23,177 nt of DNA from RYN-417 sp043745485 (GTDB taxonomy: Bacteria; Patescibacteriota; Saccharimonadia; Saccharimonadales; JACDBH01). Under the pieces are notes generated by a model. It was not told the DNA's origin and ran no database searches. It was given only the letters and a program-made list of their open reading frames with translations. Position 1 is the stretch's first letter, and every line of letters begins with the position of its first letter. Made by a program: the position numbers and the translations under genes. The stretch spans positions 1-23,177 of the forward strand of contig JAYTSU010000023.1 of assembly GCA_043745485.1 (NCBI GenBank), read 5' to 3'. Below are positions 1 to 6,879 of the stretch, piece after piece.

Positions 1-421
1 CTGCATCAATTAATAAACAAGGAGTGTTTTTAGAAATATGTAGATTCTTAAGATTGGATATAGCACCTTTATAAATAGTGTAGGCATTTTTAGTCGGCAC
101 CCCTTTTACATTAGGGAGCTCTGCTTTAATATATCTAAAGCCATACCGCTTACATACTTTTCTTAATGCTTTATAAAATTCGTCGGTCTCGTATTTAGAA
201 GTACAAATAACAACTTTAGAGGAATATTTTTTTAAGAAACTGATGTTCTGCAGATAACTAATATCACCATATACAGTTGGCATTATTAGGTACTTTGGAA
301 CTTTCCCGTACCCAGGCTTCACGACATTAGTTTTTTTGAATAATAAAACAACACGAGGAATATAATCAATCATCGCGACAATGGCAATTGTTATAAGAAT
401 AATAAGTGTGCTGTTATTCAT
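1..421 (-). CDS. Glycosyltransferase family 2-like membrane protein, N-terminal part (runs off the left edge)
   Basis: The reading frame is open for 140 codons from an ATG at 421 to the window edge. Residues 4-27 form one hydrophobic segment (starting TLIILITIAIVAM), followed by a basic stretch. The rest resembles the start of a processive GT2 domain: a 'KYLIMPTV' strand where the family has 'V.VLIPTYNE', alternating beta/alpha pattern, and a terminal LLIDA that would be the first part of the DAD/DxD nucleotide-sugar motif if the next residue is Asp. Family knowledge: such proteins transfer sugars to surface polysaccharides at the inner membrane. A terminator ends only a few bases before this ATG, so expression may depend on read-through from the upstream small gene. 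The family call rests on weak similarity and half a motif; substrate unknown. Confidence 0.55.
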   Translation of the reverse strand, partial: MNNSTLIILITIAIVAMIDYIPRVVLLFKKTNVVKPGYGKVPKYLIMPTVYGDISYLQNISFLKKYSSKVVICTSKYETDEFYKALRKVCKRYGFRYIKAELPNVKGVPTKNAYTIYKGAISNLKNLHISKNTPCLLIDA

Positions 422-424
422 AAT

Positions 425-458
425 TAAAAAAAGGGTGCGTAAGATAATTAAGCACCCT
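425..458 (-). terminator. Intrinsic terminator after the 55-residue sorting-signal gene
   Basis: On the minus strand a perfect 7-bp stem (AGGGTGC/GCACCCT, arms 452-458 and 432-438) with a 13-base loop is followed by a run of seven T. It lies 27 bases after the stop of the 486-653 gene and ends almost on the start codon of the glycosyltransferase at 421. Confidence 0.8.
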
Positions 459-485
459 CTAAATTATTCAATCTTTACCTAAGGA

Positions 486-653
486 TTATTGACGTTGAGC
501 AACTCGCGCCATAAGGCCTAGTACTATGATAGTAACAATACCTATCACTACTCCCACTAATACAGGATTACCTGTGGTAGCTAGTGATGTTACGGCAGCA
601 CCCGTGCCACCGGCAACGACTGATGCACCTAAAACTTGTCCATCTACACTCAT
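486..653 (-). CDS. 55-residue sortase-substrate-like protein with LATTG sorting signal
   Basis: Short gene of 55 codons with clear expression signals: Shine-Dalgarno AAAGGA 8 bases before the ATG, a promoter upstream and a terminator downstream. The protein has a glycine/alanine/valine-rich N-terminal half, then LATTG at residues 24-28, a hydrophobic helix at about 31-49 and a short tail with Arg50 and Arg54. That order (LPxTG/LAxTG-type pentapeptide, hydrophobic segment, basic tail) is the classical cell-wall sorting signal; LAxTG is the motif known for class E sortases. A sortase gene is divergent from it. Unusually, there is no separate signal peptide and almost no exported domain, so the mature product after cleavage between T27 and G28 would be about 27 residues. 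Role (surface coat, pilin-like subunit, lipid-linked peptide) unknown. Confidence 0.75.
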   Translation of the reverse strand: MSVDGQVLGASVVAGGTGAAVTSLATTGNPVLVGVVIGIVTIIVLGLMARVAQRQ

Positions 654-689
654 GTCTTTATTCCTTTAGATTAATTTAACTTATTTTAT

Positions 690-716
690 ATTATACTAAA
701 ATAATAATTTCTGCAA
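690..716 (-). promoter_or_regulatory. Promoter of the sorting-signal gene
   Basis: On the minus strand TTGCAG (716-711) precedes a consensus TATAAT (695-690) by 15 bases, or an overlapping TAATAT by 17. The transcript would have a leader of roughly 30 bases carrying the Shine-Dalgarno at 662-667. Confidence 0.5.
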
Positions 717-742
717 CTATAATATATAATAATGCTTATACT

Positions 743-816
743 AGTATTATTCTGAACCCCCCATACTTCCACACGACTGAAGCCGGGTGGAAGTATGGGG
801 GGTTCAGAATAGTATT
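743..816. mobile_element. 62-bp perfect palindromic element flanked by a 6-bp direct repeat
   Basis: Positions 749-772 and 787-810 are a perfect 24-bp inverted repeat (outer end ATTCTGAACC, six-C run, inner end TTCCAC) around a 14-base loop at 773-786. Immediately outside both ends is the direct repeat AGTATT (743-748 and 811-816), which reads on as AGTATTATT at 743-751 and 811-819. The arms are GC-rich inside a very AT-rich spacer. A palindrome bracketed by a short direct repeat is the expected footprint of a small non-autonomous insertion with target-site duplication. It lies upstream of both divergent promoters, so it is not a transcription terminator for either gene. Alternatives are a cruciform-forming protein-binding site or an orphan REP-like sequence. 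Confidence 0.6.
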
Positions 817-817
817 A

Positions 818-846
818 TTGCATTAATTTTAAAAAGATTGTAAAAT
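818..846 (+). promoter_or_regulatory. Putative sortase promoter
   Basis: TTGCAT (818-823) and TAAAAT (841-846) are separated by 17 bases, 15 bases before the sortase ATG. The -35 box begins immediately after the palindromic element. No Shine-Dalgarno is visible before the start codon. Confidence 0.4.
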
Positions 847-861
847 ATAACCAATTTATTA

Positions 862-1494
862 ATGTTTATCGTTATATATAAGGTTTTTGTGAGTAAAAAG
901 GTACTAAAGAGAGAAACGACTAAAGGTTTAGTTCGCTTCAATAACTACTTGAGCGTTATTGTTGCAATGGCAGCGATGTATGTAATTATTACGCCACTTT
1001 TGCCTAATCTTAGCTATAGAATTAATGGATTATTACACATTAAAAGACCTCTTGTTCGCGCTGCAATTACAGATGTTGGTGGAGCATCCAACGATACTAT
1101 TGTTAAAGATAATATCCTCGTTGTGCCGTCTATTAATTTGCAAGAGCATATATTCGAAGGGAACACGGAAGCGTCTATTAATCTAGGTGCATGGCGAAGA
1201 CCAAAAAGCAGCACGCCAAATAGAGGCAGCAATACAGTTATTGCTGGTCATCGTTTTTATTATAGTGTTGCATCAGTATTTTATAATCTGGATAAGATAA
1301 AAGTTGGGGATCCCATAATAGTATATTGGGAAGGTAGCAAGTTTAGATATACCGTTAATCTTATCACGATCGTAAAGCCATCCGCTGTAGAGGTAGAATC
1401 ACCTACTAAAGAGCCTGTTTTGACTTTGTATACTTGTACACCTTTGTGGACTGCTAGAGATAGATTAATAATACGAGCGAAGTTGGGGAATTAG
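862..1494 (+). CDS. Sortase (class E-like transpeptidase)
   Basis: Sortases are membrane-anchored cysteine transpeptidases that cleave an LPxTG/LAxTG-type signal between Thr and Gly and attach the protein to the envelope. The 210-residue product has a basic N-terminus, one transmembrane segment at about 29-47 and an extracytoplasmic sortase domain from about 80 to 207. The catalytic triad is readable: His130 in 'VIAGHR', Cys192 in 'TLYTCTP' and Arg201 in 'ARDRLIIRA'. A single N-terminal membrane helix and no C-terminal one fit class E or A better than class C. The divergent neighbour at 486-653 carries LATTG, a plausible substrate. A 37-codon membrane ORF abuts its stop codon. The exact class is inferred; sortase function is well supported. 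Confidence 0.9.
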   Translation: MFIVIYKVFVSKKVLKRETTKGLVRFNNYLSVIVAMAAMYVIITPLLPNLSYRINGLLHIKRPLVRAAITDVGGASNDTIVKDNILVVPSINLQEHIFEGNTEASINLGAWRRPKSSTPNRGSNTVIAGHRFYYSVASVFYNLDKIKVGDPIIVYWEGSKFRYTVNLITIVKPSAVEVESPTKEPVLTLYTCTPLWTARDRLIIRAKLGN

Positions 1495-1608
1495 ATGAAA
1501 GAATATTACCGAACAATTATTTTGTTATCGATGTTATTTCTGCTAGGCTTATTTTATATGTTGGTCACAAAAAACTACAGCTCTAATTTTGTACACTATT
1601 TACGCTAA
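1495..1608 (+). CDS. Putative 37-residue membrane microprotein
   Basis: An ATG directly follows the sortase stop codon (no spacer) and opens 37 codons. The product starts MKEYYRT, has one hydrophobic helix at about 8-24 (with ILLSMLFLLGLFYML) and a polar C-terminal tail. Its stop overlaps the convergent murA stop by four bases. The zero-base spacing suggests translation coupled to the sortase. No family is recognised; it could be a sortase accessory peptide or a chance ORF, since hydrophobic short ORFs are frequent in AT-rich DNA. Confidence 0.4.
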   Translation: MKEYYRTIILLSMLFLLGLFYMLVTKNYSSNFVHYLR

Positions 1609-3128
1609 ACTTCGTGAACGACACTGATATTTGCACCAAGCGAATTCAGTCGCTCAGCAAGATCCTCATATCCGCGGTTGATGGTATAGACATTTCGAAG
1701 CATTGAAGTTCCGGGCGCGGCTAGCATACCAATTAGGATTATGACAGCAGGGCGTATCCCACTTGGGCATACAAGGTCGGCTGCACGCCAACGGGTAGGT
1801 CCATTTATGAACACTCGGTGCGGGTCAGCTAGTTCTAGATCAACACCAATCTTTTTCATTTCAGTAAACATGAGCGCACGATCTTCGTAGACCCAGTCAT
1901 GTATAAGCGTGCGGCCTTTTGCTACGGCTACAATTGGCACAAAATACGGCAAATTATCTATATTGAGCCCTGGGAATGGACGGCCATACATCTTGTCTTC
2001 TGGTGCGAGGAGTGCGCCATTGTGTTCGTATATAGTTAGGTCAACAAGATCAGTTTTGCCGTTTTCGGCTTTATATTTATCGCTCTGCTTGTATTTTAGG
2101 CCCATCTTCTCTAGTTTTAAGAGTTCTAATTCTAAGAAATCTATTGGTGCACGCTTGATTGTTATTGTTGAGTCGGTGGTAATAGCAGCCGAAATAAATG
2201 TCATAGCCTCCACCGGATCTTCGCTTGGAGCGTATGTCACATTTTTCTTGATGTGCTTTACGCCACGAATGCGGAGAGTCGTAGTCCCAATACCCTCAAT
2301 TTTTACACCAAGTTTTTGCAAGAAAAAACACATGTCCTGAATTGCATAATTGGCACTCGCCATTTTAATAACTGACTCGCCTTCAAAACCTGCTGACGCC
2401 ATAAGGGCATTTTCTGTTGTCGTATCACCTGATTCATATAAGATTACATCGCGTTTCGGGATATTTAACTTTGAAGTAATGGTATAGTGTCCCGTTTTTG
2501 CGATGATGGTAGTGCCGTATTCTTCAAGCGCATAGATATGTGGTAAGACTGTTCGCTTACCAAGTTCACAACCACCAGCATACGGAATCCTAAATTCATT
2601 ATAATCGTGCATCAATGCACCAACGAACATGATGACGCTACGTGTTTTACGTGCTGCTGTGCCGTTCATTTTTGCAAGGTCAAGCTTTGCGGGCGGCTTA
2701 ATTTCGAGGTCATTACCGGGAAGCCATCGAACTTTTACGCCAATACTCTCCAGCACTTCGATAAGCCGATTAACTTCTTCGATACGAGCAACAGATTTAA
2801 GCCGAGTGGTACCTTTGTTTAACAGGCTTGCGCAGAGTAGCCCAACGGCAGCATTTTTACTGGTTTTGACAGTTATATCCCCACTCAGTTTATGACCACC
2901 TTCAATGCGTAGGGAGACAGCGTTAGTATTAAGGCTAATGATCTGTTTGTTGAGGACGTCGCTAATACGCCCGAGCATATCCATACTGAGGTTTTGATGC
3001 CCGTGTTCTATACGGTTAACGGCTGACTGGGATGTATTGAGTCGTTTGGCAAATTCAGCCTGTGTTAGGCCTTTATCTTGTCGCACCTGGTAAATTAACT
3101 GACCAATCTTCTCGCTAGTTGTATTCAT
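1605..3128 (-). CDS. murA: UDP-N-acetylglucosamine 1-carboxyvinyltransferase with N-terminal HTH domain
   Basis: MurA transfers enolpyruvate from PEP to UDP-GlcNAc, the first committed step of peptidoglycan synthesis, in the cytoplasm. The 507-residue product is about 85 longer than ordinary MurA because residues 7-62 form an XRE/Cro-type helix-turn-helix (LTQAEFAKRL, then SQSAVNRIEHG). The enzyme part follows directly from about residue 70. Key residues are present: Lys91 in 'SKNA' (counterpart of E. coli K22), Cys187 in 'AGGCELG' (counterpart of C115), Asp411 near 'GLNIDNLP', and Arg485 in 'NRGYEDL'. Conserved Cys predicts fosfomycin sensitivity if uptake allows. The HTH suggests DNA binding, perhaps autoregulation; this is inference. 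It is divergent from glyA, with its own strong promoter placed so close that the mRNA would be leaderless. Confidence 0.93.
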   Translation of the reverse strand: MNTTSEKIGQLIYQVRQDKGLTQAEFAKRLNTSQSAVNRIEHGHQNLSMDMLGRISDVLNKQIISLNTNAVSLRIEGGHKLSGDITVKTSKNAAVGLLCASLLNKGTTRLKSVARIEEVNRLIEVLESIGVKVRWLPGNDLEIKPPAKLDLAKMNGTAARKTRSVIMFVGALMHDYNEFRIPYAGGCELGKRTVLPHIYALEEYGTTIIAKTGHYTITSKLNIPKRDVILYESGDTTTENALMASAGFEGESVIKMASANYAIQDMCFFLQKLGVKIEGIGTTTLRIRGVKHIKKNVTYAPSEDPVEAMTFISAAITTDSTITIKRAPIDFLELELLKLEKMGLKYKQSDKYKAENGKTDLVDLTIYEHNGALLAPEDKMYGRPFPGLNIDNLPYFVPIVAVAKGRTLIHDWVYEDRALMFTEMKKIGVDLELADPHRVFINGPTRWRAADLVCPSGIRPAVIILIGMLAAPGTSMLRNVYTINRGYEDLAERLNSLGANISVVHEV

Positions 3129-3138
3129 AAGCTTGTTT

Positions 3139-3167
3139 ACTATACCATTCTTGATATATATTGTCGA
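3139..3167 (-). promoter_or_regulatory. murA promoter, predicted leaderless
   Basis: On the minus strand TCGACA (3167-3162), a 17-base spacer ending in TGG, and TATAGT (3144-3139) give a near-consensus promoter with an extended -10. Only 10 bases separate the -10 box from the ATG at 3128, so transcription should begin at or just before the start codon. No Shine-Dalgarno is present. Confidence 0.7.
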
Positions 3168-3182
3168 AATTACTGTTTTGTT

Positions 3183-3211
3183 TTTATTTTTGGCTTAACA
3201 TCATCTACAAT
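3183..3211 (+). promoter_or_regulatory. Weak candidate glyA promoter
   Basis: TACAAT (3206-3211) is a good -10 box, with a poor -35 (TTTATT, 3183-3188) at 17 bases. The resulting leader of about 60 bases carries AAGGA (3264-3268) nine bases before the glyA ATG. Unlike its divergent neighbour murA, glyA therefore has a conventional ribosome-binding site. Confidence 0.3.
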
Positions 3212-3277
3212 ACACCTATGATCTAACAACTTGCAACATAACTATTCTCAGCCAAACGTAAACAAGGATATACCGGT

Positions 3278-4552
3278 ATGTTGCAAAAACTGAATGTAAA
3301 CGAGCAGATACAAAAACTCATTAAAAAAGAAATTGCCCGCCAGAGTAATGGTCTAGAGATGATTCCAAGTGAAAACCACACATCACAGGCAGTCATAAAT
3401 GCGCTTGGATCACGGTTGACTGATAAATATTCAGAAGGATATCCCGGCATGCGTTATTATGGCGGATGTGAGGTTGTAGACGAGGTTGAGAATCTAGCCC
3501 GCGATCTAGCAAAAGAACTTTTTGGTGTCTCACATGCTAACGTCCAGCCACATTCGGGTGGCCCCGCAAATCAGGCTATTTATTTTGCTTTGGTAGATCC
3601 AGGTGACACGATTATGGGCATGTCATTGTACTTTGGTGGGCACATGACGCACGGATTAAAAGTAAACTTTAGCGGCACATACTATAACTCCGTTCAGTAC
3701 ACGACGGATAAAGATGGTTTTATGGATTATGAGGCCATTGCTAAGCTGGCTATGGAACATAAGCCAAAACTTATCATGAGTGGCACAACCGCATACCCAC
3801 GCATAATTGACTGGAAAAAGATGCGTGAGATTGCAGACAGTTGTGGCGCATGGCTTTCTGCTGATATTTCGCACATCAGCGGCTTGGTAGTTGCCGGAGA
3901 GCACCCGAGCCCAGTCGATATAGTGGATGTTACTATGACCACCACGCATAAAACACTCCGTGGTCCACGTGGTGCGATGATTCTTGCCAATGGCAATCCT
4001 TCAGACCCCCTCAAAAAGCCTGAACGCACTGTAGAGAATATACCAACTTTGATTGATAGGGCAGTAATACCGGGTCTTCAAGGTGGACCACACAACCATC
4101 AGACGGCAGCAATTGCAGTTGCGCTTAGTGAAGCTTTGCAACCAGAATTTAAAGAATACGGTAAGCAAGTAGTCAGGAATGCAAAGAAACTTGCGGGTGA
4201 GTTAACATCACGCGGCTTCAATCTCGTTACGGGCGGTACAGACAACCACCTCATGGTTGTTGATCTTAACAATAAAAACATAAGTGGCCGTGAGGGCGAA
4301 AAAGCGCTCAGTCTTGCAGGCATCACGGTAAATAAAAATACCGTTCCCTTTGATCCGCGCAGTCCATTTGACCCAAGCGGTATACGGCTAGGTACGCCGG
4401 CGCTTACAACCAGAGGCATGAAAGAAGAACACATGGTTATGGTTGCCGACTGGATTAACGAGGCGGTCAAGAATCACAAGGACGAAAAAAAGCTTGCAGG
4501 ACTCCACAGCGACATTACCACGTTTGCAAAAGACTTTCCACTTCCGTCTTAA
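3278..4552 (+). CDS. glyA: Serine hydroxymethyltransferase
   Basis: Converts serine and tetrahydrofolate to glycine and 5,10-methylene-tetrahydrofolate, with pyridoxal phosphate as cofactor. The 424 residues match full-length bacterial enzymes. Visible landmarks: 'IPSENHTS' near residue 29, 'YSEGYPGMRYYGG' at 51-63, 'HSGGPANQA' at 92-100, Asp196 and His199 in 'ADISHISGL', and the PLP Schiff-base Lys225 in 'TTTHKTLRGPRG'. The start has Shine-Dalgarno AAGGA at a nine-base distance. It supplies the one-carbon unit used by FolD and recycled through dihydrofolate reductase, both encoded further right in this window. It is convergent with murB; the two stop codons share the palindrome TTAA. Confidence 0.97.
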   Translation: MLQKLNVNEQIQKLIKKEIARQSNGLEMIPSENHTSQAVINALGSRLTDKYSEGYPGMRYYGGCEVVDEVENLARDLAKELFGVSHANVQPHSGGPANQAIYFALVDPGDTIMGMSLYFGGHMTHGLKVNFSGTYYNSVQYTTDKDGFMDYEAIAKLAMEHKPKLIMSGTTAYPRIIDWKKMREIADSCGAWLSADISHISGLVVAGEHPSPVDIVDVTMTTTHKTLRGPRGAMILANGNPSDPLKKPERTVENIPTLIDRAVIPGLQGGPHNHQTAAIAVALSEALQPEFKEYGKQVVRNAKKLAGELTSRGFNLVTGGTDNHLMVVDLNNKNISGREGEKALSLAGITVNKNTVPFDPRSPFDPSGIRLGTPALTTRGMKEEHMVMVADWINEAVKNHKDEKKLAGLHSDITTFAKDFPLPS

Positions 4553-5574
4553 GGCACAAGTTCAGGCTCTTGTTCAAGCTCAATACCAAACATATCTTTA
4601 ATTTTGCTAGTAATTTTTTGCCTAAATTTAAGCAAATCAGCAGTGCTTTTGGCATGTTCGTTTATAAATACGAGGGCTGTTTTTTCTGACGTGGCCATGC
4701 CAGTTTCTTGGTCATGATAACCCTTTAGTTCGGCGGTTTCCAGCAACCATCCTGCAGAGAGTTTATATTCATTTAGGTGAGGCCAGGCAACGATATTTGG
4801 ATATAGCAGTTTTAGTTCTTCATACTTTTGAAGGCTTACGACCGGATTCGCAAAAAACGATCCATTGTTTGATACGTTGTGCCAGTTGGGCATCTTGTCG
4901 GACCGTATAGCAATTACTGCTTCACGAATGTTTTGGCTAGTGTATGTTTTAATGCCATGGTTGTCTAAATAGGTTTGCAGAGCTGCGTAAAAAGGTGGCT
5001 GAGGAAGGGCCTTGCTTAAGGTAAGGGTAATATTGCATATAAAGAAGCGACCTTTGTCATATGTCTTAAAACGAGAGGTACGGTATTCAAAGCCACAGTC
5101 TTGATTTTGGATGGTCACAAAGGTTTTATTTTTAGAATCATAGGCTTCAACGCTCTGCAATGTCTGGGCAATTTCTTGACCATATGCACCAACATTCTGG
5201 ACAGGAGTAGCCCCAGCTTTACCTGGTATGAGCGAGAGGCACTCAACCATGCTTAGACCGCGTTTAACAAGCCTGCCAACTACTTCATCCCAATCTTCGC
5301 CAGCTCCAATTTTGTAAGTCGCGAATGTTTCAGTGTCATCAATCTTTTCAAAACCCAAAATTTTATTAACAATAACAAGCCCATTAAAGCCTTCATCTTT
5401 CCAAACGATGTTACTGCCTTCGCCAATAATAATTACGGGTAGATTTTTTTCTCTGGACCATTCAACTGCCTCAGCTAATTCGTCTTTATTTTCGACGCTT
5501 ACCATGTGCAGCGCATTGCCCCCTAAACGCATGGTGGAGTATTTGCTGAGAGGCACGTTTTGTTGCATATCCAT
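4549..5574 (-). CDS. murB: UDP-N-acetylenolpyruvoylglucosamine reductase (type I MurB)
   Basis: FAD enzyme that reduces the MurA product to UDP-MurNAc with NADPH. At 341 residues it has the length of E. coli-type (type I) MurB and keeps the insertion region with 'YRTSRFK'. The FAD-binding signature 'GEGSNIVWKDEGFNGLVI' is near residue 51, 'LIPGKAGATPVQNVGAYG' near 116, and 'SNNGSFFANPVV' carries the proton-donor Ser. Near the C-terminus 'ALVFINEHAKST' supplies the expected segment before the catalytic Glu region. A -10 box (TATACT, 5586-5581) ends six bases before the ATG, again suggesting a leaderless message. It faces glyA, and its promoter region is shared with the divergent XRE gene. Confidence 0.95.
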   Translation of the reverse strand: MDMQQNVPLSKYSTMRLGGNALHMVSVENKDELAEAVEWSREKNLPVIIIGEGSNIVWKDEGFNGLVIVNKILGFEKIDDTETFATYKIGAGEDWDEVVGRLVKRGLSMVECLSLIPGKAGATPVQNVGAYGQEIAQTLQSVEAYDSKNKTFVTIQNQDCGFEYRTSRFKTYDKGRFFICNITLTLSKALPQPPFYAALQTYLDNHGIKTYTSQNIREAVIAIRSDKMPNWHNVSNNGSFFANPVVSLQKYEELKLLYPNIVAWPHLNEYKLSAGWLLETAELKGYHDQETGMATSEKTALVFINEHAKSTADLLKFRQKITSKIKDMFGIELEQEPELVP

Positions 5575-5580
5575 GAGCCT

Positions 5581-5586
5581 AGTATA
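5581..5586 (-). promoter_or_regulatory. murB -10 box
   Basis: TATACT on the minus strand ends six bases before the murB ATG. The -35 region is poor. It lies within 10 bases of the -35 box of the divergent XRE gene, so the two promoters nearly abut and may compete or share a regulator. Confidence 0.4.
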
Positions 5587-5594
5587 ACCGTAGA

Positions 5595-5623
5595 TTGCAA
5601 TTTTAGTAATAAAATTCTATTAT
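5595..5623 (+). promoter_or_regulatory. Promoter of the XRE-DUF3467 gene, predicted leaderless
   Basis: TTGCAA (5595-5600), 17-base spacer, TATTAT (5618-5623), then 10 bases to the ATG. Same geometry as the murA promoter; no Shine-Dalgarno. Confidence 0.55.
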
Positions 5624-5633
5624 AGACAATACA

Positions 5634-6188
5634 ATGAAACGAGGTAATAACCCCTTTAAGCCTTTAGGCCAAGAGCTGGCTCGCATCCGAACGCGCATGC
5701 AAGAAAGTATCGCCGAAGTGTCTGGCGCTGTCGAAATTAGCGACGAGCGCTTAACATCCTATGAAAAAGGTGAAGCTCGCCCAAGTGAAGACATTTTGCA
5801 GCTTTTAATCACCCATTTTAATTTGCGTGACGAAGAGTCTGATGAGTTATGGGAACTGGCCGGCTATGACGATAAACAGCCTGCCAGTACCAGCACGCCA
5901 GAAGAAGGTTTTAATCACCAAGCAGCAGTTATGCTCCTGCCCTTAGACGCACGGATTGTTTATAGCGACACGTATCAAGTTATGATCAACCAATACGGGG
6001 TAGTTATGAATTTTATGCAAAATGCTGGTACAAATGGGCAGTCAATTGCAGTTGCGAGGGTAGGGATGAGCATTGAGCATGCTAAACGTGTTGTTGAGAC
6101 TTTACAACAAACCATCAAAACCGCTTCAGAGTTTCCTGTTCCCAAAAATCTTCCCGCTCCACAACCAGACGAAGACAATAAATCTTAG
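5634..6188 (+). CDS. XRE-family HTH protein with C-terminal DUF3467-like domain
   Basis: The 184-residue product has an XRE-type helix-turn-helix at about 11-65 (QELARIRTRM, then ISDERLTSYEKGEARPSED) and, after a low-complexity linker, a DUF3467-like domain at about 105-163 ('ARIVYSDTYQVMINQYGVVMN', split here at its centre, and 'VGMSIEHAKRVVETL'). The C-terminal tail is proline-rich and acidic. DUF3467 has no established biochemical function. The HTH implies DNA binding; targets unknown. It is divergent from murB with nearly abutting promoters, making murB or itself a possible target (inference). It is convergent with the oxidoreductase at 6208, 19 bases apart. Confidence 0.8.
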   Translation: MKRGNNPFKPLGQELARIRTRMQESIAEVSGAVEISDERLTSYEKGEARPSEDILQLLITHFNLRDEESDELWELAGYDDKQPASTSTPEEGFNHQAAVMLLPLDARIVYSDTYQVMINQYGVVMNFMQNAGTNGQSIAVARVGMSIEHAKRVVETLQQTIKTASEFPVPKNLPAPQPDEDNKS

Positions 6189-6207
6189 TAGCGCTTAAGC
6201 ATTTTCA

Positions 6208-6837
6208 TTACTTTGAAGATATAAATGGGGCTTGTTCGCTGAAGCCACCGTTTTCTATAAGCTCAACAAGCGCCGCAACAACTGCATCCCTACTAATTCG
6301 TGCCCACGGGGCAGATGACTTATTTGACAGTTTATATGCTGCCGATTTTTTGTTGCTCATGGCAGGTGAGCGAATAACTGACCAGTTTAACTTACTTTCA
6401 GATAGGATGCGAAGGCCCTTTTCGCCATCAGTTAATATGGGTTTGGCAATGGCACTTAGTAAAAGTCTTGTAGCTTTTTCTGTTAGAGTCTCAACTTGTC
6501 CTGGGACACGTGCAGCACTGCCGGTTAAGCCAACTATTCTCTTAATTCCAGCTGATTGCATAACGGGAACCGTGTTTTCTATAGCCGTACCCACGATATC
6601 TTTAGTTTTTGAACCCCAACTACCTAAAGTACTTACTACTAGTTCGCTGCCAGCAACTGCTTTTTGAACGTCAGTGGGGTTGTGCACATCTCCCGTAACA
6701 ATATGTAGCTTGTCTGAGCTTAGTCCCGGTAGATTACTGCTGTGCATAAAAGCGGTAACTTCGTGTCCGTTGTCTAATAAAGCTTTAGTTAGTCGGTGGC
6801 CAATATTACCTGAAGCACCCAAAATAGTTATACGCAT
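6208..6837 (-). CDS. NAD(P)-binding atypical short-chain dehydrogenase (NmrA/NAD(P)H-binding family)
   Basis: A 209-residue single Rossmann-fold protein. The nucleotide-binding glycine motif is at the N-terminus: GASGNIG at residues 7-13, followed by 'HEVTAFMHSS' with an Arg-less strand 2. 'DVQKAVAGSELVVSTLG' near 57 and 'AGIKRIVGLTGSA' near 99 are typical of NmrA-like/NAD(P)H-binding proteins. The SDR catalytic YxxxK is not evident, so the protein may be a redox sensor or a small-molecule reductase; substrate unknown. I prefer the ATG at 6837; an in-frame TTG at 6843 would add two residues. It lies 42 bases after the four-helix membrane gene on the same strand and may be co-transcribed with it. 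Confidence 0.8.
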   Translation of the reverse strand: MRITILGASGNIGHRLTKALLDNGHEVTAFMHSSNLPGLSSDKLHIVTGDVHNPTDVQKAVAGSELVVSTLGSWGSKTKDIVGTAIENTVPVMQSAGIKRIVGLTGSAARVPGQVETLTEKATRLLLSAIAKPILTDGEKGLRILSESKLNWSVIRSPAMSNKKSAAYKLSNKSSAPWARISRDAVVAALVELIENGGFSEQAPFISSK

Positions 6838-6879
6838 ACACAAGCATAGTACATTATTCTAGGTATAAGGCGTATAGGT

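Noticed and set aside
749..810. Bidirectional transcription terminator
   Set aside because: It lies upstream of both divergent genes, between their promoters, and has no T tract on either side.
1014..1232. Minus-strand frame inside the sortase and similar frames inside glyA, murA and folD
   Set aside because: All lie fully antisense to well-supported genes with recognisable catalytic motifs and show no motifs of their own.
6185..6210. Hairpin with GCTTAAGC between the XRE gene and the oxidoreductase as a terminator
   Set aside because: Only an 8-base self-complementary word without loop or adequate T run.
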